64,000 bases of DNA from assembly GCA_021108035.1 (NCBI GenBank), contig JAIORQ010000024.1, forward strand, positions 1-64,000, given 5' to 3'. Every line of letters starts with the position of its first letter. The stretch's first letter is position 1. The notes below the pieces were generated by a model. It saw only the letters and a program-made list of their open reading frames with translations, did not search any database and was not told the DNA's origin. Position numbers and translations under genes: made by a program. This stretch comes from Bacteroidales bacterium (lineage in GTDB: Bacteria > Bacteroidota > Bacteroidia > Bacteroidales > JAADGE01). This document shows, piece after piece, positions 1 through 8,529 of this stretch.

Positions 1-111
1 TTGCAAACCTTTCGCAGTATTAATATACAGCTTCAAGGTTTGTCGCCTCAATTCTGACAAAGAAAAAACGCATGAATAATGCAGGCTATAACTGCTTGTT
101 TAAACGGAAAT

Positions 112-1434
112 TTATTCTCCAAACAAAAATTTCAGCGGATTTTTATTACATAATTTGTCCTTCACAACTTGTGAGAGTTTGGATGCAAAGAACTTTCTTA
201 AATAATCATTATAAGAATTGCTTTCAAACAAATTAATCATAAAATCAGACCCGAACATTACTTTTTCTTTCATTACAGCATTATTATTCATCTTTCTTCT
301 TAATGAATTATAAAAATGTTGGCTGTGCCCGAAATCAGAAAAATCGGTATAAGCATTCGGATATGATTTATTGCATATTATATCAATAACTTTGTTTTTC
401 CATGATTCTTTTGAATAACCCATGTGAGCAAGGTTCAATTTTAAGGTCTTATATTTTTCAAGAACCTGTTCCCATTTTTTCGGATTTGTTAATTTCTGAT
501 TATCAAATACAGATTTAAAACCACCGTTGCTGCAATGTGTTGTAATTGGAATTCCTCTGTTTATACAGAATTCATAGAGGCATTCAACTTTTGCTTTCTC
601 TGTTGCATTTTCCGGCCAAGGGTCAAAACCTAAAGGCGGATATACCTTTATTCCGGAGAAAATGAAATTATAATCGTAGTTTTCTTTATTTAAATTACCG
701 TCGAATGTTCCGAGCTTATTATAAAACTTTTGATAAAGATCTTCTCGGCTTGTGTTTAGAGAATTATAATTTCCGAAGTATTTTGTTAACAGTTTTTCTA
801 ATTCTTTTTGTTCATAATGCAATGTATTGAGCCCGAAAAAAGGATAAATTTCAAAACGCTTTCGGTTTTTTGCATGCTCTAATGTTTCTCCGGTATTATT
901 AATATTTATATGATTAATATCGTAAATTGTTTCCTTGTTAACATTTTTTGAAATGACTTGCAAATCATTTTCATAATAAAATTTAATTCCTTTGAACAAA
1001 TCTGATATTTGAGCATCAACCGGTTTTTGAGGCGGCAGTTTATAGAATACCTTCTTTTCAAACTTTTTATCAAATTGTTTTTGATTAATTGTAAAATCCA
1101 CAACAAGCGGCACCAACACAATTTTTTGATGCTTTGTTATTTCAGAAAACTTATTCCCTTTTGCTGCATTCCGTAAATAATAATCAATATACAGGAAATA
1201 ATTCCCAAGATCGTTGTCCATAATTGACAGGACATTTAATGCATCTACTCGAAGTTTAAATAAAGAACTGATTGCTCCGTATAATGATTTATCCTTGTCG
1301 GGATTATCGTTGTCTGTATCTTCTTCATCATTTTTCGATTTATCTTTACTGAAAAACCGGTCTAAAAATGCCGATAAATTCGGATGACTTAAATTGTATG
1401 CATGAAAATGTGCATCAAAAAATTTATTGTCCAT
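112..1434 (-). CDS. Amidohydrolase-like metal-dependent hydrolase (TIM-barrel)
   Basis: A 440-aa protein with the motif order of amidohydrolase-2 family TIM barrels: DAHFHAY near the N-terminus (His9 and His11 as metal ligands), THCSNGG near residue 310, LNLAHMGYS near 335 and FGSDFMINLF near 395 (the barrel-end Asp). It is longer than the usual ~300 aa. The extra length includes an Asp/Lys-rich low-complexity segment at about residues 30-50 and a large middle insertion. No signal peptide is seen, so it is probably cytoplasmic; the substrate cannot be predicted. It is the last gene of the minus-strand accessory island, 20 bases after the small secreted protein. Family is fairly sure, function is not. 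Confidence 0.7.
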   Translation of the reverse strand: MDNKFFDAHFHAYNLSHPNLSAFLDRFFSKDKSKNDEEDTDNDNPDKDKSLYGAISSLFKLRVDALNVLSIMDNDLGNYFLYIDYYLRNAAKGNKFSEITKHQKIVLVPLVVDFTINQKQFDKKFEKKVFYKLPPQKPVDAQISDLFKGIKFYYENDLQVISKNVNKETIYDINHININNTGETLEHAKNRKRFEIYPFFGLNTLHYEQKELEKLLTKYFGNYNSLNTSREDLYQKFYNKLGTFDGNLNKENYDYNFIFSGIKVYPPLGFDPWPENATEKAKVECLYEFCINRGIPITTHCSNGGFKSVFDNQKLTNPKKWEQVLEKYKTLKLNLAHMGYSKESWKNKVIDIICNKSYPNAYTDFSDFGHSQHFYNSLRRKMNNNAVMKEKVMFGSDFMINLFESNSYNDYLRKFFASKLSQVVKDKLCNKNPLKFLFGE

Positions 1435-1454
1435 GTTTATAGTTTTTTAAATTA

Positions 1455-1808
1455 TTATTCTTTTTTCTTTTTTAAAATGAAACCCAATCCGCTTGTTCCT
1501 CCCGTGCCTTGATACAGGCTTGTAAATTCCAAGGTCTCTATAAGTTCATAACCATCATCTGACATATAGTTTAAAACACCGATATAGGATTTTCGTCCGG
1601 TAAGGATTTCGGTATATTTTTCAGATTTTACAATCTCTTCGGGTTTATCGCCAAAGTCAACAACAATATTCAGTTTTTTAGAAAACATTCTTCCGGAAAC
1701 GCTTATGTAAACATATTCTTTCGATGATTGAGCAGATATTGTATCTTGAATTAATAATACAAATAGTGATACAATAATAACTTTTGTGATGATCTTTAGT
1801 TTTTTCAT
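1455..1808 (-). CDS. Small secreted protein, DUF4177-like pattern
   Basis: A 117-aa protein starting at the ATG at 1808; an upstream in-frame TTG at 1817 is less likely. Residues 1-27 form a typical signal peptide (Lys-rich start, long hydrophobic core, ending TISAQ), so it is exported to the periplasm or beyond. The mature part begins with a short strand (YVYISVSG), and its C-terminal half (LNYMSDDGYELIETL, then GLGFILKKKK) resembles the strand-helix-strand layout of DUF4177-type small proteins. No catalytic residues are recognisable. It lies between the alpha/beta hydrolase and the amidohydrolase on the same strand. Function unknown. Confidence 0.55.
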   Translation of the reverse strand: MKKLKIITKVIIVSLFVLLIQDTISAQSSKEYVYISVSGRMFSKKLNIVVDFGDKPEEIVKSEKYTEILTGRKSYIGVLNYMSDDGYELIETLEFTSLYQGTGGTSGLGFILKKKKE

Positions 1809-1938
1809 AACTTTCAATTTATATTTAAATAATTGGATTTTATACAGTTAGTTAATTACAGGCTTTAAAACAGGGTATATTATATTATGCTCTTTCAGAG
1901 CTTTTCAATTTGCTGATTCCTGCCCCCTGTGCTTTGAG

Positions 1939-2131
1939 ACTGTGTGAAAACACTCTTTTTAGAGAATAATTCAGTTGCCACGTCCTTTAGGGCGTGGTTT
2001 TGGCAATACAACATTTTGGACTTTAGCCCTGATTAACAGCAAGTTGTGGGCTAAAGCCCGGTTTTAAGTAAATACTGCTCCACGCCCTAAAGGACGTGGC
2101 AACTGAATACTTTATTCGTTTTCATACAGTC
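1939..2131. repeat. 193-bp nested inverted-repeat element
   Basis: A perfect 29-base inverted repeat (1969-1997 and 2080-2108, containing CCACGTCCTTTAGGGCGTGG) flanks an inner pair TTTAGCCC / GGGCTAAA (2022-2029, 2048-2055). Outside it, ACTGTGTGAAAAC (1939-1951) pairs with GTTTTCATACAGT (2119-2131) with one mismatch. The whole 380-base spacer 1809-2197 has no gene; further short palindromes (CTCTTTCAGAG near 1890, GTCCTTTCAGGAC near 2158) surround the element. It looks like a REP/RAYT-type or MITE-like palindrome. It could also act as a terminator for the alpha/beta hydrolase gene. Confidence 0.7.
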
Positions 2132-2197
2132 TCCTTCGTACAAGGCTGTTATATATCGTCCTTTCAGGACTTTATTTCCAAGCAATCAGTTTAAACT

Positions 2198-3868
2198 TTA
2201 AAAGCAATCACATCCGGCTGTCTCAAGAAACAATCGAATATCGCCTTTTACATCATAAATCTCTAATGCTTTGCCGTGAAGAGATGAATGCATATGATCT
2301 TTAAATTTTTTAACATTATAATTCGGAATGCAACAATATTCTTTATGAATAATAAATTGATTTTCGGTTCTTACAACCAAATCGTTATATCTGCCCATTA
2401 TTGGATAAACAATTACTGACAACATTCTGAACAAACACTTCATTTTATCGACTTGTGAATGTTTATCAAAATCATCAATAACAGGAAAGTAACAGGTATC
2501 ATCACTTACAGGTGTATTATTCATAATGCTTGTTAATGCTTTGTTTCCGGGAGTCATTACTTGGCAACCGGGCTGATTAAGGAAGAATTTTGCCGATTGA
2601 GATGCTATGCCGGCAATAAATGCAGCTGCTTTTCTGCCGCTTGCCTCGAATATATATTTCATAACCGTAAGGAATTTGGCAATATGATGCCCTGTTGTGA
2701 AATAATCAACACCGTTAGCAGAGGCAACTAATGCTGCTTTCCCTATCGGAATTTTTGTTGAATCTGCATTATAATTTGCCAGATATTGAGCCAATAATCC
2801 GCCTTGACTGGTTGCAATAATATCAACAGGCTGTTTAAATTTAAAATCATTACCCAACATTGTAAACAATGCTGTAATATTTTCCTTTGCACCCTCAGTT
2901 ACCGTAGGATAGTCAAAGGCAATAATTTGTTCGTATGTGCCGCCGTTTATAATTAAACGTTGTTTCAGCCAAGTTTTTTTGCCTTTATACAATGCCTCAA
3001 AAGATTGAGCGGTTGATGCAAAAGCACCGTGAATGAGAAAGAGGGTTTTTAAATTAGGGTCAATATCACTTGCATTTGTTATGTTAAAATCGTTTTCAAA
3101 ATTGTTGAATTTGAGCAAACAATGTTTTTCTTTTTTACCCTTACAATATTGTTTTTGTTTTATAAAATTAAGTAATTCAAATGAATCCTTTATTTCTTTT
3201 CGTGCAAACACCAATGTTTTTAAAAGAAACTGTTTTCCGGACAGGCGTGCCGTCATTGTAAATGTATTCTTTTTATTATCTGTCGGCTCATATTGAAAAC
3301 GCGGCAGGGCTTTAAATTTGTAAGTTAAACGGTCTCTTTTATTTGATTCGTGTTTGTGTGTGGCTTCAGGCATAATGTATTCTACAAGTTTTTTTCCGGT
3401 TTCGGGGTCTTTGTGTTCGTAGAAAACCAAAGCACTTTCCGTATTTTTAAGCATTAATGTGAGCCGCATTTCTGGAATATCTTTTTCTTTAAATTCGCTT
3501 TTGGGAAACTCTATACTGCTGTTATCAAAGGAAATAAATCGCTCAATCATGCGAGCATCCTCATGTAAAGCAAATATATCTTTAATCAGTTTTGCTTCAC
3601 CTTTAACAGCTCCTTTAAAGCGGTCGTTTCCGTATTCTGAAAATTGAATATCGCCTTCCCATTTTCTCATTTTACCGTCGGCAAAACCAAGTGTTCCCCA
3701 GAATCCCGGTACTTGGGCTGTGTATTCTTTTCTAAGCTTGGGGCGAATAATGTTACGCATGAAGCGTTCTTCTTTTATGGTATCTGTGCCTAATAACAGG
3801 AATCGTTTAATTTGTTTATCGCTTTTGTGCTTCAGGAAATTTTTGGAGGTTAGGGTGGTTGGTTTCAT
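2198..3868 (-). CDS. Alpha/beta hydrolase (lipase/esterase-like) with N-terminal extension
   Basis: A 556-aa protein. The C-terminal half is an alpha/beta hydrolase: LFLIHGAFAST (oxyanion region, ~277-286), nucleophile elbow IATSQGG with Ser354 (AxSxG rather than GxSxG, as in some bacterial lipases), a probable acid Asp496 in GRYNDLVV, and a His near 525-531 in KDHMHSSLHG. The first ~270 residues are not recognised and look beta-rich. No signal peptide is seen, so it is inferred to be cytoplasmic. Such domains occur in bacterial conflict and signalling proteins together with peptidases and patatins, which fits the neighbours here (PHP-ATPase 82 bases upstream, patatin beyond). Substrate unknown. 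Confidence 0.7.
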   Translation of the reverse strand: MKPTTLTSKNFLKHKSDKQIKRFLLLGTDTIKEERFMRNIIRPKLRKEYTAQVPGFWGTLGFADGKMRKWEGDIQFSEYGNDRFKGAVKGEAKLIKDIFALHEDARMIERFISFDNSSIEFPKSEFKEKDIPEMRLTLMLKNTESALVFYEHKDPETGKKLVEYIMPEATHKHESNKRDRLTYKFKALPRFQYEPTDNKKNTFTMTARLSGKQFLLKTLVFARKEIKDSFELLNFIKQKQYCKGKKEKHCLLKFNNFENDFNITNASDIDPNLKTLFLIHGAFASTAQSFEALYKGKKTWLKQRLIINGGTYEQIIAFDYPTVTEGAKENITALFTMLGNDFKFKQPVDIIATSQGGLLAQYLANYNADSTKIPIGKAALVASANGVDYFTTGHHIAKFLTVMKYIFEASGRKAAAFIAGIASQSAKFFLNQPGCQVMTPGNKALTSIMNNTPVSDDTCYFPVIDDFDKHSQVDKMKCLFRMLSVIVYPIMGRYNDLVVRTENQFIIHKEYCCIPNYNVKKFKDHMHSSLHGKALEIYDVKGDIRLFLETAGCDCF

Positions 3869-3950
3869 TTGGAGTTTGGATTTTTTTGTTATTAAATTGA
3901 TGTGTCGAATAATCAGATGCAGGAGGAGCCTGAGACCAGCGAGTCTTTTT

Positions 3951-6638
3951 CTATTCTACTAATTTATATTTCTTATTTCGTTTTTCAAAGGCTTGTTTAC
4001 CACCTTCTAAAATTTCGCATACTTTATTAATTATTTTTGGATTTTCAAGGCTACCCGAATAATAATTTAAGCTCTCATCAGAATTATTTGCAATTATAAT
4101 TTGTTCAGTATCAGCATTGACAACAAGATTTGCATTATGTGTAACAATTATTACTTGTCTAAATTTCTTTAATTCTTTGAAAATATCTATAAGCTCATTA
4201 ATAATAAATTGATTATCTAAATCATCTTCAGGTTGGTCAAAAATTATTGGTGTTGAAAAAGTATTTGTTGCAAGTTTTAAGCATAAATAAACAGTTCCTC
4301 TTTGTCCAACAGATATTTTGTCAAGTGTCTTCCCTTTATATGTTATTTTAGGTAAAACATATAAATATTCATTTCTTTCTTCTAAGTTATAAAAATAGTT
4401 TTCAAATCTTTTTATATCATAGTAATAACCGCTTTTATCTAATTCTAGTTTCATACGATTTTTAAGAAAATCACAATATGAAATATAATCATTAATTTGA
4501 AAATGATTTTCAACTTCTCCTTTATTGTTCTTCCCTTTCCATCTTCGTCCGTTAATACAGCTACGTATTCCATTATAGAACTGTTTTGTATCAAAAAAAA
4601 TGCTGCCTTTAACTGTAATATCTCTTTCAGAAAGAATTTTCTTTATTAATTGGCGTTGTTTAGGAGACCAATCTATATTTACTTCTAATAAATTATTCCA
4701 TGCAATATCAATGGTATTAACATGATTATTTAATTCATTTAAAATCTTATCAGCAATATTTATTTTTTCATTTTGTAAATCTAAAAAATCTTTTTCTTGC
4801 TCTTCAATTAAAATGAACCTGTTATCAATTGTCTCAATAGCTCGCTTATATTTATCAGCATTAGACAATAAGGTTGTTAAATCACCTTTGTATATTTCAG
4901 CAAACTTATTTTTTATTTCTTCGTTCGTATCTTTATATTTTTTTATAGATAATGTTAGTGTATCTTTTATCTTATCAATTATTTCAAGCTGTAATTTAAA
5001 ATCTATCTTAGGTATTTTTTCGTCTATTTGGTTAAATGTTTTATTTGTTTTTTGCGAAAAATCATTTAGGGTATCAATTATGTTTATTAATTTTTCTTTT
5101 TTAGTTTCAGCTTGCTGAATACTTGTTATGTTTTTTGTAAATTTTTCAAGTTTTTCTTGATTTTCTTTATTGGTTATACTTGATAATAAGTCATTATTTT
5201 TTTTTCGTAATTCTGATAAAGAAGTTTTGTTATTAATTTTAATACCATTCTCATTAGTTTCCTCAAACCACTTTAATTTAGTTTTTATTTTATCTATTAT
5301 GTCATCAATTTCATTTTGAATATTTTTTGAAAAACTAATATTCTCAATATTTAACATTCTTCGTATTTGCATTCCTAACTCTTTTGGTTTTAGTGCAATA
5401 TCTTTCACTTCATTTTGTCGAATGTATAAGAAGTCTAAATTGTGTTTTTCTGAGAAGTTGTACCAAGCTATTTCATTAATTTTATTTGACTTATTGTAGC
5501 TAATGTTAAATTTATCAGAATTCTGATATTCCTTTTCTGAGAAATTAAAACCTTTTGCAATAAAATCAACTAAAATGCTTTTTCCTTCACCCCTCCCTCC
5601 AATAATTGAAACTAAATTTGGATTAAGAGGTAAATTGAATTTTTCAAAAGTTAAATGTTCACTTTCATCTTCAAATATTTTTATATTTTTCTGTATATTG
5701 ACTTCATTAAAAAAAGGTTTTGTAAACTCTAAACCAGGATTCTCTTTTTGTACATTTACACGTTCATAAGGTTCATAAACAATTTGCTTTAATCCATCAA
5801 AAGTGGGGTCAGCTTTAATCCATGTGTATCTGTCATTAACTGGTTTGCATATATCATTAAGACTATGTGCATCTGAGCCATGAACACATGGTTTTAAACT
5901 ACCATAGTCTTTAATTATTTTTTTTGTGATATCAATTCCTCGTCCTGTAAAAAAAATACTATCATTAGGGTTTCCTGAAAAAATAAATTCTGAAAATCTA
6001 TAAATTTCTTGTCTTGTTGCAGCTAAGCTTGAATGTTGTATTCCAGAACTGCCATCTTTATTGCTATTTGAAACAGCCGTAATAGCATTGTCTCTTAACT
6101 TCTTGTTTTTATTAAAGATTTCTCTTAATTGTTTAATCCCTGTTTTAAATTGATTACAACCTTCTTCATAAGCTTTGTCTTTTATAAGGTTTTTGTTTCC
6201 TTTAAAATCTCGCCCTAATTTTATTAAATCAGTTTCTGTGCATTTATATGTATTTTCTGCATATTCAAATTCTATATTGTTAAAAAATAAACTATCAAGT
6301 TCGTCAACAATATCCGGAGAAAAAATAATATGTAAATTTATTGCTTTTTTTTTGTCTGTAACAGGTATAATGCGTAGTTCAACATTTGGCAACAACAAAT
6401 CTATATTTGAAAATTTTCCTTTATTTTTAAATTCAAGCATTTTCGTATAGCCTTTTATCGAAAAATAATCAGTTATCCCCAAAACAGAAATGTCATCTAA
6501 TTTTTCTATTTCATTAATATATTTTTCCCATTTATCTTCAATTGTTACACCTTCAAACTGATTATTAAAAACTGTTGATGGGCAATGTATATGTAAATCC
6601 CATTTTCTCCAAATTGAACCTCTTTTGTAATTATTCAT
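3951..6638 (-). CDS. TrlF-type PHP-domain / SMC-like ATPase
   Basis: An 895-aa protein. Residues ~10-260 carry PHP phosphoesterase motifs: WDLHIHCP (His16, His18), GITDY (~54), LPNVELRI (~83) and CVHGSDAHSL (~251). An ABC/SMC-type ATPase follows: Walker A GGRGEGKS at ~347-354, a long Lys/Glu-rich coiled-coil middle (~420-640), signature SVGQRG (~776), Walker B IIFDQPEDDLD (~799) and THNANL (~833). This domain order matches the TrlF family of AAA-like ATPases, often found in variable, defence-type islands. The PHP domain suggests phosphodiester hydrolysis coupled to DNA- or RNA-end sensing; that activity is inference. No signal peptide. Codon use is as AT-rich as the neighbours. Confidence 0.8.
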   Translation of the reverse strand: MNNYKRGSIWRKWDLHIHCPSTVFNNQFEGVTIEDKWEKYINEIEKLDDISVLGITDYFSIKGYTKMLEFKNKGKFSNIDLLLPNVELRIIPVTDKKKAINLHIIFSPDIVDELDSLFFNNIEFEYAENTYKCTETDLIKLGRDFKGNKNLIKDKAYEEGCNQFKTGIKQLREIFNKNKKLRDNAITAVSNSNKDGSSGIQHSSLAATRQEIYRFSEFIFSGNPNDSIFFTGRGIDITKKIIKDYGSLKPCVHGSDAHSLNDICKPVNDRYTWIKADPTFDGLKQIVYEPYERVNVQKENPGLEFTKPFFNEVNIQKNIKIFEDESEHLTFEKFNLPLNPNLVSIIGGRGEGKSILVDFIAKGFNFSEKEYQNSDKFNISYNKSNKINEIAWYNFSEKHNLDFLYIRQNEVKDIALKPKELGMQIRRMLNIENISFSKNIQNEIDDIIDKIKTKLKWFEETNENGIKINNKTSLSELRKKNNDLLSSITNKENQEKLEKFTKNITSIQQAETKKEKLINIIDTLNDFSQKTNKTFNQIDEKIPKIDFKLQLEIIDKIKDTLTLSIKKYKDTNEEIKNKFAEIYKGDLTTLLSNADKYKRAIETIDNRFILIEEQEKDFLDLQNEKINIADKILNELNNHVNTIDIAWNNLLEVNIDWSPKQRQLIKKILSERDITVKGSIFFDTKQFYNGIRSCINGRRWKGKNNKGEVENHFQINDYISYCDFLKNRMKLELDKSGYYYDIKRFENYFYNLEERNEYLYVLPKITYKGKTLDKISVGQRGTVYLCLKLATNTFSTPIIFDQPEDDLDNQFIINELIDIFKELKKFRQVIIVTHNANLVVNADTEQIIIANNSDESLNYYSGSLENPKIINKVCEILEGGKQAFEKRNKKYKLVE

Positions 6639-7045
6639 TATAATCTAATTTTGATTGTTAATGAGAATATAACCAACTAATAATTTATCACTAATTTAAT
6701 GATTATTAATCGCAGACTTATTACTCTCCAAGCTTTTCGGCTGCCGCTTTTAAAGTGTTTAATAATTAGTGTTTAGTGAATAATACACGTATTCAGGGAA
6801 ATTTTAGTTTGTCATTTATTGTGTGGTGCATCTTTTAATTGATTATTGTTTATTTGTTTAATGTTTTCAGGATTACGCTTTCCGGTTGTGAGAAAAGCTA
6901 TCAATCCTTTACAGTTTACTTTCGGATTACAAATCCGAAAGAGCGAGTAGTTACGGCGTGAAATTTCATAATAATATATTTGGTGAATTTTGCTTTTTGC
7001 TGTTTATTATGTTATTCACACCGTGACTTTTTAATGTTCGTTTAT
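6639..7045. other. Gene-free spacer with dispersed palindromic repeats
   Basis: The 407 bases between the patatin and the PHP-ATPase hold no ORF. They contain a TACTCTCCAAGCTTTTCGGC-type repeat (6722-6751), a second copy of which lies at 13033-13064; a 42-base palindromic repeat (6904-6945) whose near copy is at 8310-8351; and an imperfect pair CGGCGTGAA (near 6955) / TTCACACCG (near 7016). I see no TAnnTTTG promoter box, so the downstream ATPase may be read through from upstream or use an unrecognised promoter. Confidence 0.6.
6904..6945. repeat. Palindromic repeat, copy 1
   Basis: The core TTTCGGATTACAAATCCGAAA is a near-perfect palindrome preceded by ATCCTTTACAGTTT and followed by GAGCG. 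The same 42-base block recurs at 8310-8351 with about three differences. Both copies lie in spacers of the hydrolase island on either side of the patatin gene, like REP-type elements. Confidence 0.75.
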
Positions 7046-8251
7046 TTATATTTTTTCCCAGTCCTCAAAAGCATCCTTAAAAAACTTATGTCCTACGGAG
7101 TAGTCTAATTTATTGTCTCTGCTTATTGAGCCTTTTACGGGTTGATTTAAGATATTGCCGTTTTTCCATTCCGTAAAGCATTGTTTTACGGTTTCAATAT
7201 CTTTTTGCTTGCTTATATCCATATCCATTGCATAGAGCTTGTAAATGAATTCTTTTATCTTTTCATTATCGTCATGAAAACCGGGTTGAACGTGTATCAT
7301 GGGTGATAATCGGATAAATTGTTTGATGTTTTCTTTATGCTCATGCAAATTATCGGAAAAACGCATAACATAACTGACATAATTTGCCCAATCCGGCGGC
7401 TCGTATAATATGGTTTTAGCAAGGTTCATAACAGTTTTACCAAAAAACTTTATACCCAAACAGGGTTTAGATTTTCGATGTTTCAACACATTGATATAGA
7501 GCTTATAGAAATAACTTTTATCGTGTTGTGACATTAATTTATTGCCTGTTCCGAGTGATACAACTTGTATGCTTTCTTTGGGTACACCGGTATAAAACGC
7601 CTCAACCATTGCAGCAGTAAGCGGATTATTAAAACCGCCCAAAGCTCCGTCCCACAGATAATAAAATTGCTCTGTTCCCTTTGCTTTGAACTTTGCCGGA
7701 AAATCGAAATAATTTACCGGTGCATTGCTTGATGCATGCACGGCTTTTATAAGGTTTATTTTATCATATGTTTTTCCCGGATAACCGTATGAACGAAAAA
7801 ACTTTGCCTTATTATTGAGACAATCAAATGTTGCAACAATAATTTTAAGGCTCGTTTTGCCGATATATTCGGGCAATTCATCCATATTTCGGCTTTTGAT
7901 AAGTTTAAAAATTTCATTAAAAGCTTCATACTTTTTAGTTGTAGAATATTTCGGCCCGAAACCAAACCATTTTGTTATTCCGGTCGGGAAATATCTTTTG
8001 CTGAACGGATTGGGATAAAATATTTTCTTTCTTAATTCTTCTTTATCGAACAGTTCAATGGTTTCATCCAATGTCCAATTGCATGCAAGTGCCGCCAAAA
8101 CAATACTTCCTCCTGAATTGGCAACTACCATATCATATTCTTTCAGGATTTGATGTCCGGTTTTATCAGGATAACGTTCTTTGAGGGACAGTATTTGAAT
8201 TAATGCCCAGCTTCCTCCTCCGTCGAGGGATAGTATTTTGTATTTTTTCAT
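7046..8251 (-). CDS. Patatin-like phospholipase
   Basis: A 401-aa protein with the patatin Ser-Asp dyad. LSLDGGGSWA (residues 8-17) is the oxyanion-hole glycine loop, VANSGGS holds the nucleophile Ser46 (AxSxG instead of GxSxG), and WDGALGG holds Asp201 of the DGA motif. Family members hydrolyse acyl chains from membrane phospholipids. There is no signal peptide, so it would act from the cytoplasm on the inner membrane, as the patatin effectors of several anti-phage systems do. It lies 278 bases downstream of the 803-aa envelope protein and upstream of the PHP-ATPase, same strand. Family and active site are well supported; the role is inference. Confidence 0.85.
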   Translation of the reverse strand: MKKYKILSLDGGGSWALIQILSLKERYPDKTGHQILKEYDMVVANSGGSIVLAALACNWTLDETIELFDKEELRKKIFYPNPFSKRYFPTGITKWFGFGPKYSTTKKYEAFNEIFKLIKSRNMDELPEYIGKTSLKIIVATFDCLNNKAKFFRSYGYPGKTYDKINLIKAVHASSNAPVNYFDFPAKFKAKGTEQFYYLWDGALGGFNNPLTAAMVEAFYTGVPKESIQVVSLGTGNKLMSQHDKSYFYKLYINVLKHRKSKPCLGIKFFGKTVMNLAKTILYEPPDWANYVSYVMRFSDNLHEHKENIKQFIRLSPMIHVQPGFHDDNEKIKEFIYKLYAMDMDISKQKDIETVKQCFTEWKNGNILNQPVKGSISRDNKLDYSVGHKFFKDAFEDWEKI

Positions 8252-8309
8252 GGTTTCATTGATTAGTGTTTATACTAAATTGTTACATTGTATTTTTTTC
8301 AGATTATAA

Positions 8310-8351
8310 ATCCTTTACAGTTCGCTTTCGGATTATAAATCCGAAAGAGCG
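8310..8351. repeat. Palindromic repeat, copy 2
   Basis: Second copy of the 6904-6945 block, with the core TTTCGGATTATAAATCCGAAA here fully palindromic. The rest of spacer 8252-8529 has a pair AGTCAGAGCTTGACT (8390-8404) and AGTCAAACCCTGACT (8458-8472), another palindrome-type repeat, and no ORF. Confidence 0.7.
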
Positions 8352-8529
8352 GGTTTTATTGTTTTATTATTGCATTGTTTAGTGTTTAATAGTCAGAGCT
8401 TGACTTTACTTATTTGCATTTTGTGTTAAATTTAATGTTTTTGTTGTTTGTTTTTGTAGTCAAACCCTGACTTTTTATGACATATATTATTTTGTTTCTT
8501 TTAAATATTTATTCAATTTTCGTTATTTA

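Noticed and set aside
1-111. Hairpin CAAACCTT / AAGGTTTG at 4-46 as a terminator
   Set aside because: The stem is short, no T-run follows on either strand, and the region is cut by the window edge.
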